From positions 1 through 64,000 of the forward strand of contig JAIBAX010000017.1 in the NCBI GenBank assembly GCA_019694955.1: a DNA stretch of 64,000 nt. Reading direction: 5' to 3'. Below, in pieces: positions 14,978 to 23,012 of this stretch. Numbering within the stretch: position 1 is the first letter of the stretch; every line of letters starts with the position of its first letter. Source of the DNA: Chitinophagales bacterium (GTDB lineage: Bacteria > Bacteroidota > Bacteroidia > Chitinophagales > JADIYW01). The position numbers and the translations under genes were made by a program. The notes under the pieces were generated by a model. The model ran no database searches. It was not told where the DNA came from and saw nothing but the letters and a program-made list of their open reading frames with translations.

Positions 14978-16189
14978 ATGCAAACGCTAGATAATATCAA
15001 TTTTTCCGGAAAACGAGCTTTAATACGAGTGGACTTCAACGTCCCGATGGACAAACAATACAATATTACTGATGATACACGCATCAGAGCTGCACTTCCT
15101 ACCATACAAAAAGTGTTAAAAGATGGCGGTTCTGTTGTTTTGATGTCGCATTTAGGCAGACCTTTGAAAAAGCTTAAAGAAGATGGAACGGTGGATGTTG
15201 ATAAGTTTACACTTAAACATATCGTCACCAGACTTTCAGCACTTTTAGGTATTGAAGTGTTGTTTCTTGGAGATTGTATCGGCGCAGATGCTATGAAGTA
15301 CACAGCTACCTTAAAGCCGGGAGAAGTAGTTTTATTAGAAAATACCCGTTTCCATAAGGAAGAAGAAAAAGGGGGAGAAGATTTCGCTAAACTTCTGGCA
15401 AATCATGGTGAAGTGTATGTAAATGACGCCTTCGGCTCTGCACACCGCGCACATGCCAGTACGACGATTGTTGCCAATTTTTTCGAAAAAGAAAACAAGT
15501 GCTTCGGTTACTTGATGGCTGCTGAAGTAGCCAATGCGACAAAGGTACTCAAGCATCCTGAGCATCCGTTTACAGCCATATTAGGAGGTGCAAAAGTGTC
15601 AGACAAACTTTTGATTATAGAAAACCTGCTCGATATTGCCGACAATATCATCATTGGCGGAGGTATGGCATATACATTTTTTAAGGCGCAAGGCGGTGCC
15701 GTGGGTAAGTCTTTGGTAGAAGAAGATAGATTGGAGCTTACAAGAGAAATTCTTCGAAAAGCAACGGAAAAAGGCGTTCAGTTTCTATTGCCGCAAGATT
15801 CTGTGATTGCCGATGCTTTTGATGCCAATGCAAATACAGATATACAAAACAATACCCATATTCCGGATGGATGGATGGGGTTAGATATTGGCTCTAAGGC
15901 TGTACAAGCGTTCGAAGAAGTCATCATGCATTCCAAAACAATATTATGGAATGGTCCCATGGGTGTTTTTGAGATGGAGAAATTTAGGAATGGTACCAAA
16001 TCTATTGCGGAGGCAGTCGCAAAATCTACTAAAGAAGGTGCTTTCAGCCTAGTGGGTGGTGGTGATTCTGTTGCCGCCGTCAATACTTTTGGATTGGCGG
16101 AGCAAGTGAGTTATGTATCTACAGGCGGTGGAGCCATGTTGGAATTCTTCGAAGGAAAAACCTTGCCGGGAGTAGCGGCATTGTCGTAA
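14978..16189 (+). CDS. pgk: Phosphoglycerate kinase
   Basis: 403 residues, near the usual 390-400. It transfers phosphate from 1,3-bisphosphoglycerate to ADP. Motifs: RVDFNVPMD with the substrate-binding residues, LMSHLGRP, LLENTRFHKEEEKG, FGSAHRAHAST, ILGGAKVSDKLLIIENLL, WNGPMGVFE and the nucleotide loop VGGGDSVAAV. It acts directly after gapA and is encoded directly after it. A TATTTTTG at 14954-14961 in the 44-bp gap may be a second promoter. Confidence 0.97.
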   Translation: MQTLDNINFSGKRALIRVDFNVPMDKQYNITDDTRIRAALPTIQKVLKDGGSVVLMSHLGRPLKKLKEDGTVDVDKFTLKHIVTRLSALLGIEVLFLGDCIGADAMKYTATLKPGEVVLLENTRFHKEEEKGGEDFAKLLANHGEVYVNDAFGSAHRAHASTTIVANFFEKENKCFGYLMAAEVANATKVLKHPEHPFTAILGGAKVSDKLLIIENLLDIADNIIIGGGMAYTFFKAQGGAVGKSLVEEDRLELTREILRKATEKGVQFLLPQDSVIADAFDANANTDIQNNTHIPDGWMGLDIGSKAVQAFEEVIMHSKTILWNGPMGVFEMEKFRNGTKSIAEAVAKSTKEGAFSLVGGGDSVAAVNTFGLAEQVSYVSTGGGAMLEFFEGKTLPGVAALS

Positions 16190-16219
16190 ATATTAGTAAA
16201 TTGCACAAAGATTTTATCT

Positions 16220-16636
16220 ATGAGACCATCAAGTACTGATTTAGGATTGTTAATAATACGCATTGGAATCGGCATCGCCTTTATCGTTCATGGATTGCCA
16301 AAAATTGTTGGAGGTCCATTAAAATGGGTAGAAGTAGGTTCAGCCATGCAATATGTTGGAATAAATTTCGGACATGTCGTATGGGGATTTTTAGCGTCAT
16401 TTGCAGAAACCTTTGGTGCTTTATTCTTGATATTAGGGGTGTTGTTCAGACCTGCCTGCGCCATGCTGGCGTTCACCATGCTAATAGCTATGATATTTCA
16501 TCTTGTGAATGGAGATGGATTTAATGGTGCCTCACACGCAATAGAATCTATGATTGTCTTTATTGGTCTTGGAATTTCTGGGTCAGGATTTTATTCCCTA
16601 ATTAAGCCGAAAAAGAAAGGCTATTATAAGATATAG
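16220..16636 (+). CDS. DoxX family membrane protein
   Basis: 138 residues with four hydrophobic helices and the DoxX signature: LLIIRIGIGIAFIVHGLPKI at the start, then FGHVVWGFLASFAETFGALF, RPACAMLAFTMLIAMIFHL and IVFIGLGISGSGFYSL. DoxX-type proteins are small inner-membrane proteins related to quinol-linked subunits; the role here is unknown. It follows pgk by 30 bp and may be co-transcribed with it. The end is basic (KPKKKGYYKI), on the cytoplasmic side. Confidence 0.85.
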   Translation: MRPSSTDLGLLIIRIGIGIAFIVHGLPKIVGGPLKWVEVGSAMQYVGINFGHVVWGFLASFAETFGALFLILGVLFRPACAMLAFTMLIAMIFHLVNGDGFNGASHAIESMIVFIGLGISGSGFYSLIKPKKKGYYKI

Positions 16637-16666
16637 TCCTTAAAATTAAATGCTGGCAAATAGTTA

Positions 16667-17032
16667 TTAATAGTTTCCAACACTGAGCATGACTAAGGTG
16701 CAAGCTTCCTTGGTAACAATTCCATGTTGTTCGGCTAATTTCTTAAAAACTTCATTCTCCGTACCGGGATTGAAAATGATTCTCTTAGGTTTTAACTGTA
16801 AGATGGCATCATAATAAGCCTCTTGTCTTTTGGGATTAAGATAGAGTGTTACCGAATGAATATCTGTATCATTTGGAAAAGCGGTTGTTATGGGCGTTGC
16901 GCCTATCTTTCCCTCCTCGAAACCATATGCAATAACAGGATAATGATGTTGCTGAAGTCTTAGTACGGCCATATGGCTGTACCTTTCAGGTTTTAAGCTG
17001 GCACCTACTACCAGCGTTTTTTTCTTTTGCAT
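16667..17032 (-). CDS. CoA-binding domain protein (YccU-like)
   Basis: 121 residues from the ATG at 17032 (MQKKKTLVVGASLKPERYSH); the longer ORF would need a TTG start inside the end of the tau coding region. The Rossmann-like CoA_binding fold is shown by VVGASLKPERYS and by YPVIAYG, 'NPKRQEAYYDAILQLKPKRI' and FNPGTENEVF. Such proteins bind CoA or a nucleotide; function is not established. It lies 1 nt after the tau stop, so it is in the dnaX operon. Confidence 0.85.
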   Translation of the reverse strand: MQKKKTLVVGASLKPERYSHMAVLRLQQHHYPVIAYGFEEGKIGATPITTAFPNDTDIHSVTLYLNPKRQEAYYDAILQLKPKRIIFNPGTENEVFKKLAEQHGIVTKEACTLVMLSVGNY

Positions 17033-17033
17033 A

Positions 17034-17612
17034 TCAATAGTCAAAATCTAAGTCCAATAATTTTTGTAATTCTAGCAATGCCGGATTTTTTTCTGCCATT
17101 TCTTTAAATCGTTCTTTTGTTGATTTAAAAACCTTCCTAGGTGTTTCATCTTGGTTCTCTTTGACAACTTCTATGGTAACGGTAAGGATAGTACCTGTTA
17201 AATCTCTGAAGAAATTTACCATCTCGCTCTTATTTTTGTCAAGAAAGCCACTTGAAATAGTGTTGTCTTCTCGTAAGATGAGTTCATTGGGAGGTGAAAA
17301 AATGGGTTTCTGCCGCTCGGCAACCGGAAAATAAGTGCCATGTGCCGTCGCTCGAATATGGTCTACATACTGATTCCAAAGTTCCTGAATATTATCGGCA
17401 TTTATTTCAATAATTTGCTTTTTGCCGGAAGTGTTCGTGTCTTCACTTTCCAAATCTTCCAAAAGACTGTCCAAAAGAGAAGTCGATTTCTTCACGGATT
17501 CGGACGGCTTAGATATTTCTTTGCTTATTGGAAGAACTTCTTTAATGGGCGCTTGTTCTAAAGTTTTAGGAGGAGGTGTTTGTGTAACAACCTCTTTGGG
17601 TACTTCAACTAC
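17034..17612 (-). CDS. dnaX: DNA polymerase III tau-specific extension, reached by a -1 frameshift from dnaX
   Basis: This reading frame is open from GTA at 17612-17610 to the stop at 17034 (192 codons) and has no start of its own that fits. It begins VVEVPKEVVTQTPPPKTLEQ, a proline/lysine-rich linker typical of tau, then SVKKSTSLLDSLLEDLESED and a conserved C-terminal domain (INADNIQELWNQYVDHIRA ... LLELQKLLDLDFDY). It joins the dnaX frame exactly at the A10-G slippery run (17612-17622) by a -1 shift. A joined protein would be about 570 residues, normal for Bacteroidota tau. Tau links the clamp loader to the polymerase and helicase. Confidence 0.85.
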   Translation of the reverse strand, partial: VVEVPKEVVTQTPPPKTLEQAPIKEVLPISKEISKPSESVKKSTSLLDSLLEDLESEDTNTSGKKQIIEINADNIQELWNQYVDHIRATAHGTYFPVAERQKPIFSPPNELILREDNTISSGFLDKNKSEMVNFFRDLTGTILTVTIEVVKENQDETPRKVFKSTKERFKEMAEKNPALLELQKLLDLDFDY

Positions 17613-17631
17613 TTTTTTTTTTCAACTCCTC
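17575..17631 (-). promoter_or_regulatory. Programmed frameshift/slippage site in dnaX
   Basis: On the minus strand: GGAGGAG, then TTG, then A10 and G (17622-17612), then TAG stop (17611-17609). The last seven bases form A AAA AAG in the zero frame. Downstream, GAGGTTGTT and AACACCTC can form an eight-base-pair stem with one bulge and an ACACA loop, starting 17 nt after the heptamer. The parts (upstream SD-like stretch, slippery heptamer, stop, downstream stem) match those known to stimulate -1 frameshifting in E. coli dnaX, though the stem is further away. Confidence 0.65.
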
Positions 17632-18745
17632 CGTCAGAGTAGGCTTGTATTTGTGTGTTTAGGAAGCACATTTTTAAGAGTGCCAACTCAACATGAAGGC
17701 GTTTGTTTTTTGACATCTTATAACCGATATCGCATTGATTGGCAATGTTCAAGCTGTTTAGAAGAAATGAATCGCTGGCTTTCGCACTTTGTTCTTGATA
17801 TTTAAACTTAATATCATCACCCACTTCCAATATATGTAGGATTTTTGGGTCTTTACAAATCAATAAGTTTCTGAGGTGCTCGGAAAGTCCAAGTATAAAT
17901 ATTTCCCCATCAAATCCTTTCTTCATGATTTCATCCAACAATAACAGCATATTGCTACTGTCTTCCACTAGCAAACTATCTACTAATTTGAAATAATAAT
18001 CGTAGTCAAGAATATTTAAGTTTTCTATGACGGTTGCGTAGGTGAGATTATTTCCCGCAGTGCTGACCATCTTATCGAAGAGCGATAATGCATCACGCAT
18101 ACCGCCATCAGCCTTTTGAGCGATGATGTGCAGTGCGGTAGGTTCAGCGATTATCTGTTCTTTTTCGCAGATTTTGTTCAATTGGTGTACCATATCGGCG
18201 ACAGAAATGCGCTTAAAGTCGAATATCTGACAACGAGAAAGAATAGTTGGTATGATTTTATGCTTTTCCGTGGTGGCGAGGATGAAGATGGCATGTGCAG
18301 GAGGCTCCTCCAATGTTTTCAAAAAGGCATTGAAAGCACCTTGTGATAACATATGAACCTCATCGATGATATACACCTTGAATTTTCCGGATTGCGGCGC
18401 AAAGCGCACCTGCTCTATCAACGTTCGTATGTCTTCCACACCATTATTAGAGGCAGCATCCAATTCAAAGATATTGAATGACGCATTCTGGCTAAAGGAT
18501 GTACATGAATTACAGGCATTGCAAGGCTCCATATCTGCCGAAGGTTGCTCGCAGTTGATAGCCTTTGCCAAAATACGGGCACAGGTGGTTTTTCCAACAC
18601 CCCTCGGTCCGCAGAATAAAAATGATTGTGCTAGCTGATTGTTTTTTAGGGCATTCCTTAGCGTTACGGCCACCTGATCCTGACCTACAACATCCTCAAA
18701 CCGGACAGGCCTATACTTTCTGGCTGAAACAATGAAATTTTCCAT
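17609..18745 (-). CDS. dnaX: DNA polymerase III gamma subunit (dnaX zero frame)
   Basis: 378 residues: the AAA+ clamp-loader ATPase. Walker A GPRGVGKT (46-53), zinc cysteines 65, 75, 78 and 81, Walker B with DEVH (128-131), sensor-1 ATTEKHK and the SRC arginine-finger motif are all intact, followed by domain III. The frame ends GVEKKK-stop immediately after ten A residues, giving a gamma-length product. The frame for tau is -1 to it. The slip heptamer A AAA AAG is in the same frame as the E. coli dnaX one, and GGAGGAG lies just upstream. Gamma and tau are therefore probably both made from this gene by frameshifting or transcript slippage. Confidence 0.93.
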   Translation of the reverse strand: MENFIVSARKYRPVRFEDVVGQDQVAVTLRNALKNNQLAQSFLFCGPRGVGKTTCARILAKAINCEQPSADMEPCNACNSCTSFSQNASFNIFELDAASNNGVEDIRTLIEQVRFAPQSGKFKVYIIDEVHMLSQGAFNAFLKTLEEPPAHAIFILATTEKHKIIPTILSRCQIFDFKRISVADMVHQLNKICEKEQIIAEPTALHIIAQKADGGMRDALSLFDKMVSTAGNNLTYATVIENLNILDYDYYFKLVDSLLVEDSSNMLLLLDEIMKKGFDGEIFILGLSEHLRNLLICKDPKILHILEVGDDIKFKYQEQSAKASDSFLLNSLNIANQCDIGYKMSKNKRLHVELALLKMCFLNTQIQAYSDGGVEKKK

Positions 18746-18799
18746 GACGGGTTAAAGATAGTAGATTTTGAAATTATGGAAGACTAAAAATGCAGAATT

Positions 18800-19519
18800 T
18801 TATTTTTTATCGTCGGTAGTTATGGGTTCATTATAATTGAGTTCCCCACCTAGATTGCGCATTTGTCGGAGTATCCAACTGCGCCTTCTGCCAACATAGC
18901 CACCATCCATTGGCGAGTATTTGAGTGGACAGGGCAGGATGGCTGCTATACCGGCGGCCTGCTCTCGGCTGAGGTCTTTAGCGTCTTTTTTAAAGTAATA
19001 TTGAGATGCCGCTTCACAACCATACACGCCGTTGCCCATTTCTATGATGTTCAAATAAACCGTCATGATGCGCTTTTTTGTCCAAAACAACTCAATGAGT
19101 ACCGTAAAATAAGCCTCCATTCCTTTTCTCAAATAGGTGCGACTGGGCCATAAAAAGGCATTTTTCGCTACTTGTTGGGAAATGGTGCTGCCACCACGGA
19201 TTTTTTTACCGCGTTTATTGCTTTTATAAGCTTTTTTCATGCTTTCGATATCGAAGCCGAAATGTTCCGTAAAACGTTGATCTTCTGCTGCTACCGCAGC
19301 GATTGGAAGGTTGGGAGAAATGTTATTATACGAAACCCAGTCCTTATAAATGCCGGGCTTTTCACCCTCGCTAATTTGTTCCGCACATCGAATGACCATC
19401 AGCGGCGTAAGCGGCACTGGCAACACTGCGTACAATAAAACCCAGACAATGCTTCCAACAAAGCAATATAAAATGACCTTTAACAAGAAACGCTTTGCCT
19501 TTTTTATACTCCACTTCAT
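18800..19519 (-). CDS. mtgA: Monofunctional peptidoglycan transglycosylase
   Basis: 239 residues. It polymerises lipid II into glycan strands outside the inner membrane. One N-terminal helix (about 10-33) anchors a GT51 domain with the catalytic-Glu segment AAEDQRFTEHFGFD, then RGGSTISQQVAKNAFLWPSR, RKGMEAYFTVLIELFWTKKR, VYLNIIEMGNGVYG and AILPCPLKYSPM. No transpeptidase domain follows, so this is the monofunctional type. It follows dnaX in the plus-coordinate order but is transcribed ahead of it, with a 54-bp gap; co-transcription is possible. Confidence 0.95.
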   Translation of the reverse strand: MKWSIKKAKRFLLKVILYCFVGSIVWVLLYAVLPVPLTPLMVIRCAEQISEGEKPGIYKDWVSYNNISPNLPIAAVAAEDQRFTEHFGFDIESMKKAYKSNKRGKKIRGGSTISQQVAKNAFLWPSRTYLRKGMEAYFTVLIELFWTKKRIMTVYLNIIEMGNGVYGCEAASQYYFKKDAKDLSREQAAGIAAILPCPLKYSPMDGGYVGRRRSWILRQMRNLGGELNYNEPITTDDKK

Positions 19520-19595
19520 GTCCGAAAGATAAGCGTTTGAAATAATATAAACAATGATGACGACCGCACAATAACCCTTAATATCTGTTTATCGA

Positions 19596-20531
19596 TTATG
19601 CAAAATAATTCTTTAGAAACACCTGTATGTCTGCATAAAACTTCCTAACTTCTTTATCTAACTTGTAAAAATAGATAAATCCATGCACCAAACCGGGATA
19701 GTCTTTATAGGTGACGTTGTTACCGGCATCACGCAATCTGTCTGCATATATTTTGCCTTCTTCCTTGAGTGGGTCGTACGCTGCCGTTTGTATCAACGTG
19801 GGCGGTAAGTCCTCCAGATCACTTCTGAAAAACGGAGAAATATTTTTATCCATAGCCGATACCGTAGAAGGTCGGTAGCTGCCTTCAAACCATTTCATCA
19901 TCTCTTCTGTCAATAAGTAACCACGCCGATAAGGACTTTTTAGGGTGTATTGCATGGTAAAGTCTAATCCGGGATAAATCAATACCTGCGCAAGAAGCGG
20001 GAGTTTGTTTTCTTTGGCTTTAATAGCCACACATGCTGCCAGATTACCGCCTGCCGAATCTCCCATAACAACTATTTTATCAGGATTTCCGCCAAAGCTA
20101 TTCGCTTCTTTATGTGCCCACTGTGTTACAGCCCAGCAATCGTCATGAGCTGCCGGAAATTTATGCTCCGGTGCCAAGCGATATTCTACGGAAATGACTA
20201 TGGCGCCATTCATCTGTGCAATTCTTCGACAAATATTATGGTAACAACTAATGTCGTTCAAAACATAACCTCCACCATGAAAATATATAATGATTGGAAG
20301 ATGAGGGGTGTCTACAGGCTTATAAATACAAACAGGTATTTCTAATCCTTGACTTTTGACGGTCATTGTTTTTTGAGAAAAAATGGATACAAGTTCATCC
20401 AGCATTTTTTCCGCTAAGGCAATGCCTTTTTTTGAAACTTTTCTGGCATGCTCCGGTGTCATTTCCCACATGGGATGGAGCTTATTCTGAATGTTTAAAT
20501 ACAGGAGTAAGGCACGCATTTTTAAATTCAT
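19596..20531 (-). CDS. Alpha/beta hydrolase, hormone-sensitive-lipase type
   Basis: 311 residues. Family IV (HSL-like) esterase: the oxyanion motif YFHGGGYV, the nucleophile elbow GDSAGGN, the acid in YDPLKEEG and the catalytic His in GLVHGFIYF are present. There is no signal peptide, so it is likely cytosolic. The N-terminal cap region (HPMWEMTPEHARKVSKKGIA) is typical. It hydrolyses short-chain esters in studied homologues; the natural substrate is unknown. It is divergent from the DAACS transporter, sharing a 75-bp upstream region. Confidence 0.9.
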   Translation of the reverse strand: MNLKMRALLLYLNIQNKLHPMWEMTPEHARKVSKKGIALAEKMLDELVSIFSQKTMTVKSQGLEIPVCIYKPVDTPHLPIIIYFHGGGYVLNDISCYHNICRRIAQMNGAIVISVEYRLAPEHKFPAAHDDCWAVTQWAHKEANSFGGNPDKIVVMGDSAGGNLAACVAIKAKENKLPLLAQVLIYPGLDFTMQYTLKSPYRRGYLLTEEMMKWFEGSYRPSTVSAMDKNISPFFRSDLEDLPPTLIQTAAYDPLKEEGKIYADRLRDAGNNVTYKDYPGLVHGFIYFYKLDKEVRKFYADIQVFLKNYFA

Positions 20532-20576
20532 ATCAATCCATTTTTAACAAATGTATGAAAAGGCTTTGAAATCTTT

Positions 20577-20584
20577 TATATTTG
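20577..20584 (+). promoter_or_regulatory. -7 box of the DAACS transporter gene
   Basis: TATATTTG, exact TAnnTTTG match, 22 bp before the ATG at 20607. The -33 element is not obvious. Confidence 0.4.
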
Positions 20585-20606
20585 AACAAAATCAACGTAT
20601 AAGCAT

Positions 20607-21947
20607 ATGAAAAAAATACATCCCGGTATCGCCATCAGTATCGTAGGTATTGCATCCCTTGTTTCGTGGTTGCAGATGACTGGTATTTTGCCCATATCAG
20701 TAACAGCAGCAGCAGCTTGTCGATGGTTGGCTGTTGGTGGATTAATCTATTTTGCCATAAAGAAACGGTCGCTGACAACCTCCATATTGATTTCCATGTT
20801 GGTTGGCATAGAAATCGGTCACGATTTTCCTGATTTTGCCGTCAACCTCAAATTCTTATCCCAAATATTCCTAAAATTGGTAAAATGTATCGTCGCCCCA
20901 CTACTTTTTGGGACATTGGTATTAGGTATTGCAGGACACTCCAGTATTAAGCAAGTCGGCAGAATGGGGTGGAAGTCCATTCTATACTTTGAAATTGTCA
21001 CTACCCTAGCCCTTTTTATCGGTTTGGCGGCAATAAACATCACCAAGGCAGGTGTAGGTATAGAGATGACTGCCGAAATGGCTGAAAAATTACCTGAAGT
21101 CGCCAAGCAAAGCTGGCAGGATATTATCGTACATATTTTTCCTGAAAACATCGCCAAATCTGTAGTCGAAGGGCAAGTGTTGCAAATTGTAGTGTTCAGC
21201 ATCCTGTTCGGTATCGGTTTAGCCATGTTGCCGGAAGAAAAGAAAAAACCCATGTTAGACTTCACGGAAAGTTTGTCAGAGGTGATGTTTATGTTCACCA
21301 AAATCATCATGTACTATGCCCCGATAGGCGTGGGTGCAGCCATGGCGGTCACCGTTGGACATATGGGTTTGGATATTTTGAAGTATCTTTTCTGTTTATT
21401 AGGCACTTTATACAGTGCACTGATTATTTTTGTTTTATTGGTATTGGTTCCGGTCGGGTTAATTATTGGCTTACCTTTTAAGCGGTTTATTTCCCTGATT
21501 GCAGAGCCAGTTTCCATTGCTTTTGCGACTACCAGTTCTGAGTCTGCCTTACCGAAGGCTATGTTAGCCATGGAAAAATTAGGTGTTCCTCGCAAGATTG
21601 TATCTTTTGTCATGCCCATGGGCTATAGTTTCAATCTGGATGGCACAACCTTGTATCTTTCTTTAGCGACGATTTTTGTTGCTCAGGCAGCAGGAATAGA
21701 TATACCCATTGGTCAGCAATTATTGATGGTGTTCACATTGATGCTGACCAGTAAAGGCGTAGCAGGCGTGCCTAGGGCTTCATTGGTCATCTTATTGGGT
21801 ACTGCCGCCTCCTTCGGGTTGCCTTTATGGCCTATTTATCTTATTTTAGGTATCGATGAGCTCATGGATATGGCAAGGACTTCCGTAAATGTAATCGGTA
21901 ACTGCCTCGCAACGGTAGTAATAGCGAAATGGGAAGGGGAGTTTTGA
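20607..21947 (+). CDS. Dicarboxylate/amino acid:cation symporter (DAACS/GltP family)
   Basis: 446 residues, inner-membrane secondary transporter for glutamate/aspartate or C4-dicarboxylates driven by Na+ or H+. The family's hairpin and transmembrane signatures are clear: FATTSSESALPKAM (the serine-rich HP1 motif), MGYSFNLDGTTLYLSLATIF (TM7 with NLDGT), TSKGVAGVPRASLVILLGTA (HP2) and MDMARTSVNVIGNCLATVV (TM8 with the conserved Asp/Arg/Asn pattern). The Arg in 'MDMARTS' favours acidic substrates. The start carries two additional N-terminal helices compared with the shortest homologues. Confidence 0.92.
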   Translation: MKKIHPGIAISIVGIASLVSWLQMTGILPISVTAAAACRWLAVGGLIYFAIKKRSLTTSILISMLVGIEIGHDFPDFAVNLKFLSQIFLKLVKCIVAPLLFGTLVLGIAGHSSIKQVGRMGWKSILYFEIVTTLALFIGLAAINITKAGVGIEMTAEMAEKLPEVAKQSWQDIIVHIFPENIAKSVVEGQVLQIVVFSILFGIGLAMLPEEKKKPMLDFTESLSEVMFMFTKIIMYYAPIGVGAAMAVTVGHMGLDILKYLFCLLGTLYSALIIFVLLVLVPVGLIIGLPFKRFISLIAEPVSIAFATTSSESALPKAMLAMEKLGVPRKIVSFVMPMGYSFNLDGTTLYLSLATIFVAQAAGIDIPIGQQLLMVFTLMLTSKGVAGVPRASLVILLGTAASFGLPLWPIYLILGIDELMDMARTSVNVIGNCLATVVIAKWEGEF

Positions 21948-22030
21948 TCACGGATTAAGCGGATTAGAAGATTTCACTGATTTATATTCAAGTAATCCGT
22001 GCCATCCGAGTAATCCGTGAAAATCAGTGA
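21948..22030. repeat. Interspersed inverted repeat (TCACGGATTA type)
   Basis: TCACGGATTA (21948-21957) is the exact reverse complement of TAATCCGTGA (22011-22020), and TCACTGATTT (21974-21983) of AAATCAGTGA (22021-22030). A further TAATCCGTG lies at 21993-22001. The order is A-B-A'-B', so both stems cannot form as a nested hairpin. This is a type of degenerate intergenic repeat common in Bacteroidota. It separates the transporter from tRNA-Thr; no gene. Confidence 0.55.
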
Positions 22031-22105
22031 TTCAGACGATTTTCAGATTGTGGAAAAACTTATTTTTTAGATTTTCGGAGGATGTGTAAATTGGTCTCGC
22101 TTTTA

Positions 22106-22178
<73 letters not shown>

Positions 22179-22186
22179 CTTGTTCT

Positions 22187-22654
22187 TTATGGGTGTTGTA
22201 CAGTTTTTCTTTCAAATTTGTATATTTTGTTTAAGATGAACAGTAAGATACCATTCAAGAGGATGAGTGCTGGAAAGAATAATACTCCCCAGCCCACCAT
22301 TGCATATTTAAATGCAGCGGAAAATGTCCAGAGCGCATGAAATAAATCTTCCTGTACCATCACCTTGAATTCTGACATCACCAACGAGGAATCTTCTACC
22401 TGTAAAATCCATTCCCCCAGGCGCAGGAAGGGTATAAATAGTATGAATTGTAATGGATAAAAGATGTAACCTACTGTGTACATCAACGGAAGATTGTATT
22501 TAAACTTTATTCCGGTAAGTGTGGTCATTATTTTGGAAATGCCGAATATTGGAATAATGCTGTAGATAGCAGCAATGGAGGCACTTCTGGCAATAGACTT
22601 AGGAGTGAGCCCCATACTGAAAAAATGTTTGATACGCCTACGCCATCCACTCAT
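22187..22654 (-). CDS. DUF2062 membrane protein
   Basis: 155 residues with about three membrane helices. It matches DUF2062: basic start RRRIKHFFSMGLTPKSIARS, a glycine/proline-rich first membrane segment IYSIIPIFGISKIM, the pattern NLPLMYTVGYIFYPLQFILF, and a last helix followed by a basic tail. In other genomes this domain is found alone or fused to glycosyltransferases; no enzymatic role is known. It lies tail to tail with tRNA-Thr. Confidence 0.85.
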   Translation of the reverse strand: MSGWRRRIKHFFSMGLTPKSIARSASIAAIYSIIPIFGISKIMTTLTGIKFKYNLPLMYTVGYIFYPLQFILFIPFLRLGEWILQVEDSSLVMSEFKVMVQEDLFHALWTFSAAFKYAMVGWGVLFFPALILLNGILLFILNKIYKFERKTVQHP

Positions 22655-22725
22655 AACGGTTCAATAATAATGAAACTAATTCATTTTAAGTAGTTTATTT
22701 TTTACTTTGTCATAAAATTAACAAG

Positions 22726-23010
22726 ATGATAAGTGTAAATGAATACTTCGAAGGAAATGTAAAATCGTTGACCCTCCAAAATTGTGGAGGCAAAGAAACG
22801 GTCGGTGTTATGAAGCCAGGTGAGTATGAATTTAATACAGGCCTAAAGGAAATCATGACCGTAATCTCGGGGTCAATGACCATTCAACTCAAAGGCAGTG
22901 AGGAATGGGTCGTCTATGAAAAATTTGATAGCTTCACCGTTCCGGCAAATTCCTCTTTTAAGCTTAAAATCTATGCAGATGCGGCATATTTGTGTCAGTT
23001 TGTTGGATGA
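22726..23010 (+). CDS. ppnP: Pyrimidine/purine nucleoside phosphorylase (DUF1255)
   Basis: 94 residues, exactly the usual size. Small cupin that phosphorolyses several nucleosides. Visible family pattern: MISVNEYFEGNVKSL, TVGVMKPGEYEFNT, IMTVISGSMTIQL and the C-terminal FDSFTVPANSSFKLK ... YLCQF. It ends 2 bp before the stop of the convergent TonB receptor gene, leaving almost no intergenic DNA. Confidence 0.93.
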   Translation: MISVNEYFEGNVKSLTLQNCGGKETVGVMKPGEYEFNTGLKEIMTVISGSMTIQLKGSEEWVVYEKFDSFTVPANSSFKLKIYADAAYLCQFVG

Positions 23011-23012
23011 TT

